Assembly (NCBI RefSeq): GCF_022539665.2 | Contig: NW_026712464.1 | Coordinates: 185,677-249,676, forward strand | From: Daphnia carinata | Lineage: Eukaryota; Arthropoda; Branchiopoda; Diplostraca; Daphniidae | DNA length: 64,000 nucleotides | Direction of reading: 5' to 3' | Part shown: positions 24,801-42,800 of the stretch, one piece after another | How positions within the stretch are numbered: position 1 is the stretch's first letter | Layout: each line of letters begins with the position of its first letter | Notes under the pieces: model-generated | What the model was told of the DNA's origin: nothing | What the model saw: the letters and a program-made list of their open reading frames with translations, nothing else | Databases searched by the model: none | Program-made: the position numbers and the translations under genes

Positions 24801-27800
24801 ATTGAAACTCATTGTATCATACTATATTCACATTGAATACACGTATATTTGATACTGTTTGAATGTAGATATTGAAACTCACTTTATCAAACTATATTCA
24901 CATTGAATACACGTATATTTGATACTGTTTGAATGTAGATCATGAAACTGATTCTATAACACTATATTCACATTGAATACACGTATATTTGATACTGTTT
25001 GAATGTAGATATTGAAACTGATTCTATAACACTATATTCACATTGAATACACGTATATTTGATACTGTTTGAATGTAGATCATGAAACTGATTCTATAAC
25101 ACTATATTCACATTGAATACACGTATATTTGATGCTGTTTGAATGTAGATATTGAAACTGATTCTATAACACTATATTCACATTGAATACACGTATATTT
25201 GATGCTGTTTGAATGTAGATATTGAAACTCACTGTATCATACTATATTCACATTGAATACACGTATATTTGATGCTGTTTGAATGTAGATATTGAAACTG
25301 ATTCTATAACACTATATTCACATTGAATACACGTATATTTGATGCTGTTTGAATGTAGATCATTGAAACTGATTCTATAACACTATATTCACATTGAATA
25401 CACGTATATTTGATGCTGTTTGAATGTAGATATTGAAACTCACTGTATCATACTATATTCACATTGAATACACGTATATTTGATACTGTTTGAATGTAGA
25501 TCATGAAACTGATTCTATAACACTATATTCACATTGAATACACGTATATTTGATGTTGTTTGAATGTAGATCTTGAAACTCACTGTATCATACTATATTC
25601 ACATTGAATACACGTATATTTGATACTGTTTGAATGTAGATCATGAAACTGATTCTATAACACTATATTCACATTGAATACACGTATATTTGATGCTGTT
25701 TGAATGTAGATATTGAAACTCACTGTATCATACTATATTCACATTGAATACACGTATATTTGATACTGTTTGAATGTAGATCATGAAACTGATTCTATAA
25801 CACTATATTCACATTGAATACACGTATATTTGATACTGTTTGAATGTAGATCATGAAACTGATTCTATAACACTATATTCACATTGAATACACGTATATT
25901 TGATACTGTTTGAATGTAGATCTGAAACTGATTCTATGATAATATATTCACATTGAATACACGTATATTTGATGCTGTTTGAATGTAGATATTGAAACTC
26001 ACTGTATCATACTATATTCACATTGAATACACGTATATTTGATACTGTTTGAATGTAGATCATGAAACTGATTCTATAACACTAAATTCACATTGAATAC
26101 ACGTATATTTGATGCAGTTTGAATGTAGATATTGAAACTGATTCTATAACACTATATTCACATTGAATACACGTATATTTGATGCTGTTTGAATGTAGAT
26201 CATGAAACTGATTCTATAACACTATATTCACATTGAATACACGTATATTTGATGCTGTTTGAATGTAGATATTGAAACTCACTGTATCTTACTATATTCA
26301 CATTGAATACACGTATATTTGATACTGTTTGAATGTAGATCATGAAACTGATTCTATAACACTATATTCACATTGAATACACGTATATTTGATGCTGTTT
26401 GAATGTAGATATGAAACTGATTCTATAACACTATATTCACATTGAATACACGTATATTTGATGCTGTTTGAATGTAGATATTGAAACTCACTGTATCATA
26501 CTATATTCACATTGAATACACGTATATTTGATGCTGTTTGAATGTAGATATTGAAACTCACTGTATCATACTATATTCACATTGAATACACGTATATTTG
26601 ATGCTGTTTGAATGTAGATAATGAAATTCACTGTATCATTTTATATTCACATTGAATACACGTATATTTGATACTGTTTGAATGTAGATCATGAAACTGA
26701 TTCTATAACACTATATTCACATTGAATACACGTATATTTGATGCTGTTTGAATGTAGATATTGAAACTCACTGTATGATACTATATTCACATTGAATACA
26801 CGTATATTTGATACTGTTTGAATGTAGATCATGAAACTGATTCTATAACACTATATTCACATTGAATACACGTATATTTGATGCTGTTTGAATGTAGATA
26901 TTGAAACTCACTGTATCATACTATATTCACATTGAATACACGTATATTTGATGCTGTTTGAATGTAGATCATGAAACTGATTCTATAACACTATATTCAC
27001 ATTGAATACACGTATATTTGATGCTGTTTGAATGTAGATATTGAAACTCACTGTATCATACTATATTCACATTGAATACACGTATATTTGATACAGTTTG
27101 AATGTAGATCATGAAACTGATTCTATAACACTATATTCACATTGAATACACGTATATTTGATGCTGTTTGAATGTAGATATTGAATCTCACTGTATCATA
27201 CTATATTCATATTGAATACACGTATATTTCATACTGTTTGAATGTCGATCATGAAACTGATTCTATAACACTATATTCACATTGAATACACGTATATTTG
27301 ATACTGTTTGAATGTAGATCATGAAACTCACTGTATAATACTATATTCACATTGAATACACGTATATTTGATACTGTTTGAATGTAGATCATTAAACTGA
27401 TTCTATAACACTATATTCAAATTGAATACACGTATATTTGATGCTGTTTGAATGTAGATCATGAAACTGATCCTATAACACTATATTCACATTGAATACA
27501 CGTATATTTGATACAGTTTGAATGTAGATCATGAAACTGATTCTATAACACTATATTCACATTGAATACACGTATATTTGATGCTGTTTCAATGTAGATA
27601 TTGAAACTCACTGTTTCATACTATATTCACATTGAATACACGTATATTTGATACTGTTTGAATGTAGATCATGAAACTGATTCTATAACACTATATTCAC
27701 ATTGAATACACGTATATTTGATGCTGTTTGAATGTATATATTGAAACTCACTGTATCATACTATATTCACATTGAATACACGTATATTTGATGCTGTTTG

Positions 27801-30800
27801 AATGTAGATCATGAAACTGATTCTATAACACTATATTCACATTGAATACACGTATATTTGATGCTGTTTGAATGTAGATCGTTGAAAACTCATTCTATAA
27901 CACTATATTCACATTGAATAAACGTATATTTGATGCTGTTTGAATGTAGATATTGAAACTCACTGTATCACACTATATTCACATTGAATACACGTATATT
28001 TGATGCTGTTTGAATGTAGATCATGAAACTGATTCTATAACACTATATTCACATTGAATACACGTATATTTGATGCTGTTTGAATGTAGATATTGAAACT
28101 CACTGTATCATACTATATTCACATTGAATACACGTATATTTGATACTGTTTGAATGTAGATCATGAAACTGATTCTATAACACTATATTCACATTGAATA
28201 CACGTATATTTGATACTGTTTGAATGTAGATCATGAAACTGATTCTATAACACTATATTCACATTGAATACACGTATATTTGATACTGTTTGAATGTAGA
28301 TCATGAAACTGATTCTATAACACTATATTCACATTGAATACACGTATATTTGATGCTGTTTGAATGTAGATATTGAAACTCACTGTATCATACTATATTC
28401 ACATTGAATACACGTATATTTGATACTGTTTAAGTGTAGATCATGAAACTGATTCTATAACACTATATTCACATTGAATACACGTATATTTGATGCTGTT
28501 TGAATGTAGATATGAAACTGATTCTATAACACTATATTCACATTGAATACACGTATATTTGATACTGTTTGAATGTAGATCATGAAACTGATTCTATAAC
28601 ACTATATTCACATTGAATACACGTATATTTGATGCTGTTTGAATGTAGATCATGAAACTGATTCTATAACACTATATTCACATTGAATACACGTATATTT
28701 GATACTGTTTGAATGTAGATCATGAAACTGATTCTATAACACTATATTCACATTGAATACACGTATATTTGATGCTGTTTGAATGTAGATATTGAAACTC
28801 ACTGTATCATACTATATTCACATTGAATACACGTATATTTGATACTGTTTGAATGTAGATCATGAAACTGATTCTATAACACTATATTCACATTGAATAC
28901 ACGTATATTTGATGCTGTTTGAATGTAGATATTGAAACTCACTGTATCATACTATATTCACATTGAATACACGTATATTTGATACTGTTTGAATGTAGAT
29001 CATGAAACTGATTCTATAACACTATATTCACATTGAATACACGTATATTTGATGCTGTTTGAATGTAGATATTGAAACTCACTGTATCATACTATATTCA
29101 CATTGAATACACGTATATTTGATACTGTTTGAATGTAGATCATGAAACTGATTCTATAACACTATATTCACATTGAATACACGTATATTTGATACTGTTT
29201 GAATGTAGATCATGAAACTGATTCTATAACACTATATTCACATTGAATACACGTATATTTGATACTGTTTGAATGTAGATCATGAAACTGATTCTATAAC
29301 ACTATATTCACATTGAATACACGTATATTTGATGCTGTTTGAATGTAGATATTGAAACTCACTGTATCATACTATATTCACATTGAATACACGTATATTT
29401 GATACTGTTTGAATGTAGATCATGAAACTGATTCTATAACACTATATTCACATTGAATACACGTATATTTGATGCTGTTTGAATGTAGATATTGAAACTC
29501 ATTGTATAACACTATATTCACATTGAATACACGTATATTTGATACTGTTTGAATGTAGATCATGAAACTGATTCTATAACACTATATTCACATTGAATAC
29601 ACGTATATTTGATACTGTTTGAATGTAGATCATGAAACTGATTCTATAACACTATATTCACATTGAATACACGTATATTTGATACTGTTTGAATGTAGAT
29701 CATGAAACTGATTCTATAACACTATATTCACATTGAATACACGTATATTTGATGCTGTTTGAATGTAGATATTGAAACTCACTGTATCATACTATATTCA
29801 CATTGAATACACGTATATTTGATACTGTTTGAATGTAGATCATGAAACTGATTCTATAACACTATATTCACATTGAATACACGTATATTTGATGCTGTTT
29901 GAATGTAGATATTGAAACTCACTGTATCATACTATATTCACATTGAATACACGTATATTTGATACTGTTTGAATGTAGATCATGAAACTGATTCTATAAC
30001 ACTATATTCACATTGAATACACGTATATTTGATACTGTTTGAATGTAGATCATGAAACTGATTCTATAACACTATATTCACATTGAATACACGTATATTT
30101 GATGCTGTTTGAATGTAGATATTGAAACTCACTGTATCATACTATATTCACATTGAATACACGTATATTTGATACTGTTTGAATGTAGATCATGAAACTG
30201 ATTCTATAACACTATATTCACATTGAATACACGTATATTTGATGCTGTTTGAATGTAGATATTGAAACTCACTGTATCATACTATATTCACATTGAATAC
30301 ACGTATATTTGATACTGTTTGAATGTAGATCATGAAACTGATTCTATAACACTATATTCACATTGAATACACGTATATTTGATGCTGTTTGAATGTAGAT
30401 ATTGAAACTCACTGTATCACACTATATTCACATTGAATACACGTATATTTGATGCTGTTTGAATGTAGATATTGAAACTCACTGTATCACACTATATTCA
30501 CATTGAATACACGTATATTTGATACTGTTTGAATGTAGATCATGAAACTGATTCTATAACACTATATTCACATTGAATACACGTATATTTGATACTGTTT
30601 GAATGTAGATCATGAAACTGATTCTATAACACTATATTCACATTGAATACACGTATATTTGATACTGTTTGAATGTAGATCATGAAACTGATTCTATAAC
30701 ACTATATTCACATTGAATACACGTATATTTGATGCTGTTTGAATGTAGATATTGAAACTCACTGTATCATACTATATTCACATTGAATACACGTATATTT

Positions 30801-33800
30801 GATACTGTTTGAATGTAGATCATGAAACTGATTCTATAACACTATATTCACATTGAATACACGTATATTTGATGCTGTTTGAATGTAGATATTGAAACTC
30901 ACTGTATCATACTATATTCACATTGAATACACGTATATTTGATACTGTTTGAATGTAGATCATGAAACTGATTCTATAACACTATATTCACATTGAATAC
31001 ACGTATATTTGATGCTGTTTGAATGTAGATATTGAAACTGATTCTATAACACTATATTCACATTGAATACACGTATATTTGATACTGTTTGAATGTAGAT
31101 CATGAAACTGATTCTATAACACTATATTCACATTGAATACACGTATATTTGATACTGTTTGAATGTAGATCATGAAACTGATTCTATAACACTATATTCA
31201 CATTGAATACACGTATATTTGATACTGTTTGAATGTAGATCATGAAACTGATTCTATAACACTATATTCACATTGAATACACGTATATTTGATGCTGTTT
31301 GAATGTAGATATTGAAACTCACTGTATCATACTATATTCACATTGAATACACGTATATTTGATACTGTTTGAATGTAGATCATGAAACTGATTCTATAAC
31401 ACTATATTCACATTGAATACACGTATATTTGATACTGTTTGAATGTAGATCATGAAACTGATTCTATAACACTATATTCACATTGAATACACGTATATTT
31501 GATACTGTTTGAATGTAGATATTGAAACTCACTGTATCACACTATATTCACATTGAATACACGTATATTTGATACTGTTTGAATGTAGATCATGAAACTG
31601 ATTCTATAACACTATATTCACATTGAATACACGTATATTTGATGCTGTTTGAATGTAGATATTGAAACTCACTGTATCACACTATATTCACATTGAATAC
31701 ACGTATATTTGATACTGTTTGAATGTAGATCATGAAACTGATTCTATAACACTATATTCACATTGAATACACGTATATTTGATACTGTTTGAATGTAGAT
31801 CATGAAACTGATTCTATAACACTATATTCACATTGAATACACGTATATTTGATGCTGTTTGAATGTAGATCATGAAACTGATTCTATAACACTATATTCA
31901 CATTGAATACACGTATATTTGATGCTGTTTGAATGTAGATCATGAAACTGATTCTATAACACTATATTCACATTGAATACACGTATATTTGATGCTGTTT
32001 GAATGTAGATATTGAAACTGACTGTATCACACTATATTCACATTGAATACACGTATATTTGATGCTGTTTGAATGTAGATATTGAAACTGATTCTATAAC
32101 ACTATATTCACATTGAATACACGTATATTTGATACTGTTTGAATGTAGATCATGAAACTGATTCTATAACACTATATTCACATTGAATACACGTATATTT
32201 GATGCTGTTTGAATGTAGATATTGAAACTCACTGTATCATACTATATTCACATTGAATACACGTATATTTGATACTGTTTGAATGTAGATCATGAAACTG
32301 ATTCTATAACACTATATTCACATTGAATACACGTATATTTGATGCTGTTTGAATGTAGATATTGAAACTCACTGTATCATACTATATTCACATTGAATAC
32401 ACGTATATTTGATACTGTTTGAATGTAGATCATGAAACTGATTCTATAACACTATATTCACATTGAATACACGTATATTTGATACTGTTTGAATGTAGAT
32501 CATGAAACTGATTCTATAACACTATATTCACATTGAATACACGTATATTTGATGCTGTTTGAATGTAGATATTGAAACTCACTGTATCATACTATATTCA
32601 CATTGAATACACGTATATTTGATGCTGTTTGAATGTAGATATTGAAACTCACTGTATCATACTATATTCACATTGAATACACGTATATTTGATACTGTTT
32701 GAATGTAGATCATGAAACTGATTCTATAACACTATATTCACATTGAATACACGTATATTTGATGCTGTTTGAATGTAGATATTGAAACTCACTGTATCAT
32801 ACTATATTCACATTGAATACACGTATATTTGATACTGTTTGAATGTAGATCATGAAACTGATTCTATAACACTATATTCACATTGAATACACGTATATTT
32901 GATGCTGTTTGAATGTAGATATTGAAACTCACTGTATCATACTATATTCACATTGAATACACGTATATTTGATACTGTTTGAATGTAGATCATGAAACTG
33001 ATTCTATAACACTATATTCACATTGAATACACGTATATTTGATACTGTTTGAATGTAGATCATGAAACTGATTCTATAACACTATATTCACATTGAATAC
33101 ACGTATATTTGATGCTGTTTGAATGTAGATATTGAAACACACTGTATCATACTATATTCACATTGAATACATGTATATTTGATGCTGTTTGAATGTAGAT
33201 ATTGAAACTCACTGTATCATACTATATTCACATTGAATACACGTATATTTGATGCTGTTTGAATGTAGATATTGAAACTCACTGTATCATACTATATTCA
33301 CATTGAATACACGTATATTTGATACTGTTTGAATATAGATCATGAAATTGATTCTATAACACTATATTCACATTGAATACACGTATATTTGATGCTGTTT
33401 GAATGTAGATATTGAAACTCACTGTATCATACTATATTCACATTGAATACACGTATATTTGATACTTATTTGAATGTAGATCATTGAAACTCACTGTATC
33501 ATACTATATTCACATTGAATACACGTATATTTGATACTGTTTGAATGTAGATCATGAAACTCATTGTATCATACTATATTCACATTAAATACACGTATAT
33601 TTGATGCTGTTTGAATGTAGATATTGAAACTCACTGTATCATACTATATTCACATTGAATACACGTATATTTGATACTGTTTAAATGTAGATCATGAAAC
33701 TGATTCTATAACACTATATTCACATTGAATACACGTATATTTGATACTGTTTGAATGTAGATATTGAAACTCACTGTATCATACTATATTCACATTGAAT

Positions 33801-36800
33801 ACACCTATATTTGATGCTGTTTGAATGTAGATATTGAAACACACTGTATCATACTATATTCACATTGAATACACGTATATTTGATGCTGTTTGAATGTAG
33901 ATATTGAAACTCACTATATCATACTATATTCACATTGAATACACGTATATTTGATGCTGTTTGAATGTAGATATTGAAACTCATTGTATAATACTATATT
34001 CACATTGAATACACGTATATTTGATACTGTTTGAATGTAGATCATGAAATTGATTCTATAACACTATATTCACATTGAATACACGTATATTTGATGCTGT
34101 TTGAATGTAGATATTGAAACTCACTGTATCATACTATATTCACATTGAATACACGTATATTTGATGCTGTTTGAAAGTAGATATTGAAACTCATTGTATC
34201 ATTTTATATTGTTATTGAATACACGTATATTTGATACTGTTTGAATGTCGATCATGAAACTGATTCTATAACACTATATTACATTGAATACACGTATATT
34301 TGATGCTGTTTGAATGTAGATATGAAACTGATTGTATCACACTATATTCACATTGAATACACGTATATTTGATACTGTTTGAATGTGTATCATATGAAAC
34401 TCACTGTATAACACTATATTCACATTGAATACACGTATATTTGATGCTGTTTAAATGTAGATATTGAAACTCACTGTATCACACTATATTTACATTGAAT
34501 ACACGTATATTTGATACTGTTTGAATTTAGATCATTAAACTGATTCTATAACACTATATTCACATTGAATAAACGTATATTTGATGCTGTTTGAATGTAG
34601 ATATTGAAACTCACTGTATCATACTAATTTCATATTGAATACACGTATATTTGATACTGTTTAAATTTAGATCATGAAACTGATTCTATAACACTATATT
34701 CACATTGAATACACGTATATTTGATGCTGTTTGAATGTAGATATTGAAACTCACTGTATCATTATATTCACATTGAATACACGTATATTTGATACTGTTT
34801 GCATGTAGATCATGAAACTGATTATATAACACTATATTCACATTGAATACACGTATATTTGATGCTGTTTGAATATAGATATTGAAACTCATTGTATCAT
34901 ACTATATTCACATTGAATACACGTATATTTGATGCTGTTTGAATGTAGATATTGAAACTCACTGTATCAGTTTATATTCTTATTGAATACACGTATATTT
35001 GATACTGTTTGAATGTAGATCATGAAACTGATTATATAATACTTTTTTCACATTGAATACACGTATATTTGATGCTGTTTGAATGTAGATATTGAAACTC
35101 ACTGTATCATACTATATTCACATTGAATACACGTATATTTGATACTGTTTGAATGTAGATCATGAAACTGATTCTATAACACTATATTCACATTGAATAC
35201 ACTTATATTTGATGCTGTTTGAATGTAGATATTGAAACTCACTGTATCATGCTATATTCACATTGAATACACGTATATTTGATACTGTTTGAATGTAGAT
35301 CATGAAACTGATTCTATAACACTATATTCACATTGAATACACGTATATTTGATGCTGTTTGAATGTAGATATTGAAACTCACTGTATCATACTATATTCA
35401 CATTGAATACACGTATATTTGATGCTGTTTGAATGTAGATATTGAAACTCACTGTATCATACTATATTCACATTGAATACACGTATATTTGATGCTGTTT
35501 GAATGTAGATATTGAAACTCACTGTATCATACTATATTCACATTGAATACACGTATATTTGATGCTGTTTGAATGTAGATATTGAAACTCACTGTATCAT
35601 ACTATATTCACATTGAATACACGTATATTTGATACTGTTTGAATGTAGATCATGAAACTGATTCTATAATACTATATTCACATTGAATACACGTATATTT
35701 GATGCTGTTTGAATGTAGATATTGAAACTCACTGTTTCATACTATATTCACATTGAATACACGTATATTTAATGCTGTTTGAATGTAGATATTGAAACAC
35801 ACTGTATCATACTATATTCACATTGAATACACGTATATTTGATGCTGTTTGAATGTAGATATTGAAACTCACTGTATCATACTATATTCACATTGAATAC
35901 ACGTATATTTGATACTGTTTGAATGTAGATCATGAAACTGATTCTATAACACTATATTCACATTGAATACACGTATATTTGATGCTGTTTGAATGTAGAT
36001 ATTGAAACTCACTGTATCATACTATATTCACATTGAATACACGTATATTTGATACTGTTTGAATGTAGATCATTAAACTGATTCTATAACACTATATTCA
36101 CATTGACTAAACGTATATTTGATGCTGTTTGAATGTAGATATTGAAACTCACTGTATCATACTATATTCACATTGAATACACGTATATTTGATACTGTTT
36201 GAATGTAGATCATGAAACTGATTCTATAACACCATATTCACATTGAATACACGTATATTTGATGCTGCTTGAATGTAGATATTGAAACTCACTGTATCAT
36301 ACTATATTCACATTGAATACACGTATATTTGATGTTGTTTGAATGTAGATATTGAAACTCACTGTATCATACTATATTCACATTGAATACACGTATATTT
36401 GATACTGTTTGAATATAGATCATGAAACTGATTCTATAACACTATATTCACATTGAATACACGTATATTTGATGCTGTTTGAATGTAGATATTGAAACTC
36501 ACTGTATCATACTATATTTACATTGAATACACGTATATTTGATACTGTTTAAATTTAGATATTGAAACTCACTGTATCATACTATATTCACATTGAATAC
36601 ACGTATATTTGATACTGTTTGAATGTAGATCATGAAACTGATTCTATAACACTATATTCACATTGAATACACGTATATTTGATGCTGTTTGAATGTAGAT
36701 ATTGAAACTCACTGTATCATACTATATTCACATTGAATACACGTATATTTGATACTGTTTGAATGTAGATCATGAAACTGATTCTATAACACTATATTCA

Positions 36801-39800
36801 CATTGAATACACGTATATTTGATGCTGTTTGAATGTAGATATTGAAACTCACTGTATCATACTATATTCACATTGAATACACGTATATTTGATACTGTTT
36901 GAATGTAGATCATGAAACTGATTCTATAACACTATATTCACATTGAATACACGTATATTTGATGCTGTTTGAATGTAGATATTGAAACTCACTGTATCAT
37001 ACTATATTCACATTGAATACACGTATATTTGATACTGTTTGAATGTAGATCATGAAACTGATTCTATAACACTATATTCACATTGAATACACGTATATTT
37101 GATGCTGTTTGAATGTAGATATTGAAACTCACTGTATCATACTATATTCACATTGAATACACGTATATTTGATACTGTTTGAATGTAGATCATGAAACTG
37201 ATTCTATAACACTATATTCACATTGAATACACGTATATTTGATACTGTTTGAATGTAGATATTGAAACTCACTGTATCATACTATATTCACATTGAATAC
37301 ACGTATATTTGATGCTGTTTGAATGTAGATATTGAAACTCACCGTATCATACTATATTCACATTGAATACACGTATATTTGATGCTGTTTGAATGTAGAT
37401 ATTGAAACTGACTGTATCATACTATATTCACATTGAATACACGTATATTTGATGCTGTTTGAATGTAGATATGAAACTGATTCTATAACACTATATTCAC
37501 ATTGAATACACGTATATTTGATGCTGTTTGAATGTAGATATTGAAACTCACTGTATCATACTATATTCACATTGAATACACGTATATTTGATACTGTTTG
37601 AATGTAGATCATGAAACTGATTCTATAACACTATATTCACATTGAATACACGTATATTTGATGCTGTTTGAATGTAGATATTGAAACTCACTGTATCATA
37701 CTATATTCACATTGAATACACGTATATTTGATACTGTTTGAATGTAGATCATGAAACTGATTCTATAACACTATATTCACATTGAATACACGTATATTTG
37801 ATGCTGTTTGAATGTAGATATTGAAACTCACTGTATCATACTATATTCACATTGAATACACGTATATTTGATACTGTTTGAATGTAGATCATGAAACTGA
37901 TTCTATAACACTATATTCACATTGAATACACGTATATTTGATGCTGTTTGAATGTAGATATTGAAACTCACTGTATCATACTATATTCACATTGAATACA
38001 CGTATATTTGATGCTGTTTGAATGTGGATATTGAAACTCACTATATCATACTATATTCACATTGAATACACGTATATTTGATACTGTTTGAATGTAGATC
38101 ATGAAACTCATTCTATAACACTATATTCACATTGAATACACGTATATTTGATACTGTTTGAATGTAGATATTGAAACTGACTCTATAACACTATATTCAC
38201 ATTGAATACACGTATATTTGATGCTGTTTGAATGTAGATATTGAAACTCACTGTATCATACTATATTCACATTGAATACACGTATATTTGATACTGTTTG
38301 AATGTAGATATTGAAACATGAAACTGATATCTATAACTATATTCACATTGAATACACGTATATTTGATGCTGTTTGAATGTAGATATTGAAACTCACTGT
38401 ATCATACTATATTCACATTGAATACACGTATATTTGATGCTGTTTGAATGTAGATATTGAAACTCACTGTATCATACTATATTCACATTGAATACACGTA
38501 TATTTGATACTGTTTGAATGTAGATCATGAAACTGATTCTATAACACTATATTCACATTGAATACACGTATATTTGATGCTGTTTGAATGTAGATATTGA
38601 AACTCACTGTATCATACTATATTCACATTGAATACACGTATATTTGATGCTGTTTGAATGTAGATATTGAAACTCAACTATATCATACTATATTCACATT
38701 GAATACACGTATATTTGATGCTGTTTGAATGTAGATATGAAACTGATTGTATCATACTATATTCACATTGAATACACGTATATTTGATGCTGTTTGAATG
38801 TAGATATTGAAACTCACTGTATCACACTATATTCACATTGAATACACGTATATTTGATGCTGTTTGAATGTAGATCATGAAACTGATTCTATAACACTAT
38901 ATTCACATTGAATACACGTATATTTGATGCTGTTTGAATGTAGATATTGAAACTGATTCTATAACACTATATTCACATTGAATACACGTATATTTGATGC
39001 TGTTTGAATGTAGATATTGAAACTCATTCTATAACACTATATTCACATTGAATACACGTATATTTGATACTGTTTGAATGTAGATCATGAAACTGATTCT
39101 ATAACACTATATTCACATTGAATACACGTATATTTGTCACTGTATCATACTATATTCACATTGAATACAGGTATATTTGATTATAAACTAGATAAAAAGA
39201 TTTTCAATGTAGATATTGAAACTCTCTGTATCATACTATATTCACATTGAATACACGTATATTTGATACTGTTTGAATGTAGATCATGAAACTGATTCTA
39301 TAACACTATATTCACATTGAATACACGTATATTTGATACTGTTTGAATGTAGATCATGAAACTGATTCTATAACACTATATTCACATTGAATACACGTAT
39401 ATTTGATGCTGTTTGAATGTAGATATTGAAACTCACTGTATCATACTATATTCACATTGAATACACGTATATTTGATGCTGTTTGAATGTAGATATTGAA
39501 ACTCACTGTATCATACTATATTCACATTGAATACACGTATATTTGATACTGTTTGAATGTAGATCATGAAACTGATTCTATAACACTATATTCACATTGA
39601 ATACACGTATATTTGATGCTGTTTGAATGTAGATATTGAAACTCACTGTATCATACTATATTCACATTGAATACACGTATATTTGATGCTGTTTGAATGT
39701 AGATATTGAAACTCACTGTATCATACTATATTCACATTGAATACACGTATATTTGATGCTGTTTGAATGTAGATCATTGAAACTGATTCTATAACACTAT

Positions 39801-42800
39801 ATTCACATTGAATACACGTATATTTGATGCTGTTTGAATGTAGATCATTGAAACTCACTGTATAACACTATATTCACATTGAATACACGTATATTTGATA
39901 CTGTTTGAATGTAGATCATGAAACTGATTCTATAACACTATATTCACATTGAATACACGTATATTTGATGCTGTTTGAATGTAGATATTGAAACTCACTG
40001 TATCATACTATATTCACATTGAATACACGTATATTTGATACTGTTTGAATGTAGATCATGAAACTGATTCTATAACACTATATTCACATTGAATACACGT
40101 ATATTTGATGCTGTTTGAATGTAGATATTGAAACTCACTGTATCATACTATATTCACATTGAATACACGTATATTTGATGCTGTTTGAATGTAGATATTG
40201 AAACTGATTCTATAACACTATATTCACATTGAATACACGTATATTTGATGCTGTTTGAATGTAGATATTGAAACTCACTGTATCATACTATATTCACATT
40301 GAATACACGTATATTTGATACTGTTTGAATGTAGATCATGAAACTGATTCTATAACACTATATTCACATTGAATACACGTATATTTGATGCTGTTTGAAT
40401 GTAGATATTGAAACTCACTGTATCATACTATATTCACATTGAATACACGTATATTTGATACTGTTTGAATGTAGATCATGAAACTGATTCTATAACACTA
40501 TATTCACATTGAATACACGTATATTTGATGCTGTTTGAATGTAGATATTGAAACTCACTGTATCATACTATATTCACATTGAATACACGTATATTTGATA
40601 CTGTTTGAATGTAGATATGAAACTGATTCTATAACACTATATTCACATTGAATACACGTATATTTGATGCTGTTTGAATGTAGATATTGAAACTCACTCT
40701 ATCATACTATATTCACATTGAATACACGTATATTTGATGCTGTTTGAATGTAGATATGAAACTGATTCTATAACACTATATTCACATTGAATACACGTAT
40801 ATTTGATGCTGTTTGAATGTAGATATTGAAACTCATTCTATAATACTATATTCACATTGAATACTCGTATATTTGATACTGTTTGAATGTAGATCATGAA
40901 ACTGATTCTATAACACTATATTCACATTGAATACACGTATATTTGATACTGTTTGAATGTAGATCATGAAACTGATTCTATAACACTATATTCACATTGA
41001 ATACACGTATATTTGATGCTGTTTGAATGTAGATATTGAAACTCACTGTATCATACTATATTCACATTGAATACACGTATATTTGATACTGTTTGAATGT
41101 AGATCATGAAACTGATTCTATAACACTATATTCACATTGAATACACGTATATTTGATGCTGTTTGAATGTAGATATTGAAACTCACTGTATCATACTATA
41201 TTCACATTGAATACACGTATATTTGATGCTGTTTGAATGTAGATATGAAACTCACTATATCACTATATTCACATTGAATACACGTATATTTGATACTGTT
41301 TGAATGTAGATCATGAAACTGATTCTATAACACTATATTCACATTGAATACACGTATATTTGATGCTGTTTGAATGTAGATATTGAAACTCACTGTATAT
41401 ACTATATTCACATTGAATACACGTATATTTGATGCTGTTTGAATGTAGATATTGAAACTCACTGTATCACACTATATTCACATTGAATACACGTATATTT
41501 GATGCTGTTTGAATGTAGATATTGAAACTCACTGTATAACACTATTCACATTGAATACACGTATATTTGATACTGTTTGAATGTAAAAATAAAAACTCAC
41601 TGTATAACACTATATTCACATTGAATACACGTATATTTGATGCTGTTTGAATGTAGATATTGAAACTCACTCTATCATACTATATTCACATTGAATACAC
41701 GTATATTTGATGCTGTTTGAATGTAGATATGAAACTGATTCTATAACACTATATTCACATTGAATACACGTATATTTGATGCTGTTTGAATGTAGATATT
41801 GAAACTCACTGTATCATACTATATTCACATTGAATACACGTATATTTGATGCTGTTTGAATGTAGATATTGAAACTCACTGTATCTATACTATATTCACA
41901 TTGAATACACGTATATTTGATACTGTTTGAATGTAGATCATGAAACTGATTCTATAACACTATATTCACATTGAATACACGTATATTTGATGCTGTTTGA
42001 ATGTAGATATTGAAACTCACTGTATCATACTATATTCACATTGAATACACGTATATTTGATGCTGTTTGAATGTAGATCATGAAACTGATTCTATAACAC
42101 TATATTCACATTGAATACACGTATATTTGATGCTGTTTGAATGTAGATATTGAAACTCACTGTATCATACTATATTCACATTGAATACACGTATATTTGA
42201 TGCTGTTTGAATGTAGATATTGAAACTCACTGTATCATACTATATTCACATTGAATACACGTATATTTGATGCTGTTTGAATGTAGATATTGAAACTCAC
42301 TGTATCATACTATATTCACATTGAATACACGTATATTTGATGCTGTTTGAATGTAGATATTGAAACTCACTGTATCATACTATATTCACATTGAATACAC
42401 GTATATTTGATACTGTTTGAATGTAGATCATGAAACTGATTCTATAACACTATATTCACATTGAATACACGTATATTTGATGCTGTTTGAATGTAGATAT
42501 TGAAACTCACTGTATCATACTATATTCACATTGAATACACGTATATTTGATACTGTTTGAATGTAGATCATGAAACTGATTCTATAACACTATATTCACA
42601 TTGAATACACGTATATTTGATGCTGTTTGAATGTAGATATTGAAACTCACTGTATCATACTATATTCACATTGAATACACGTATATTTGATACTGTTTGA
42701 ATGTAGATCATGAAACTGATTCTATAACACTATATTCACATTGAATACACGTATATTTGATGCTGTTTGAATGTAGATATTGAAACTCACTGTATCATAC

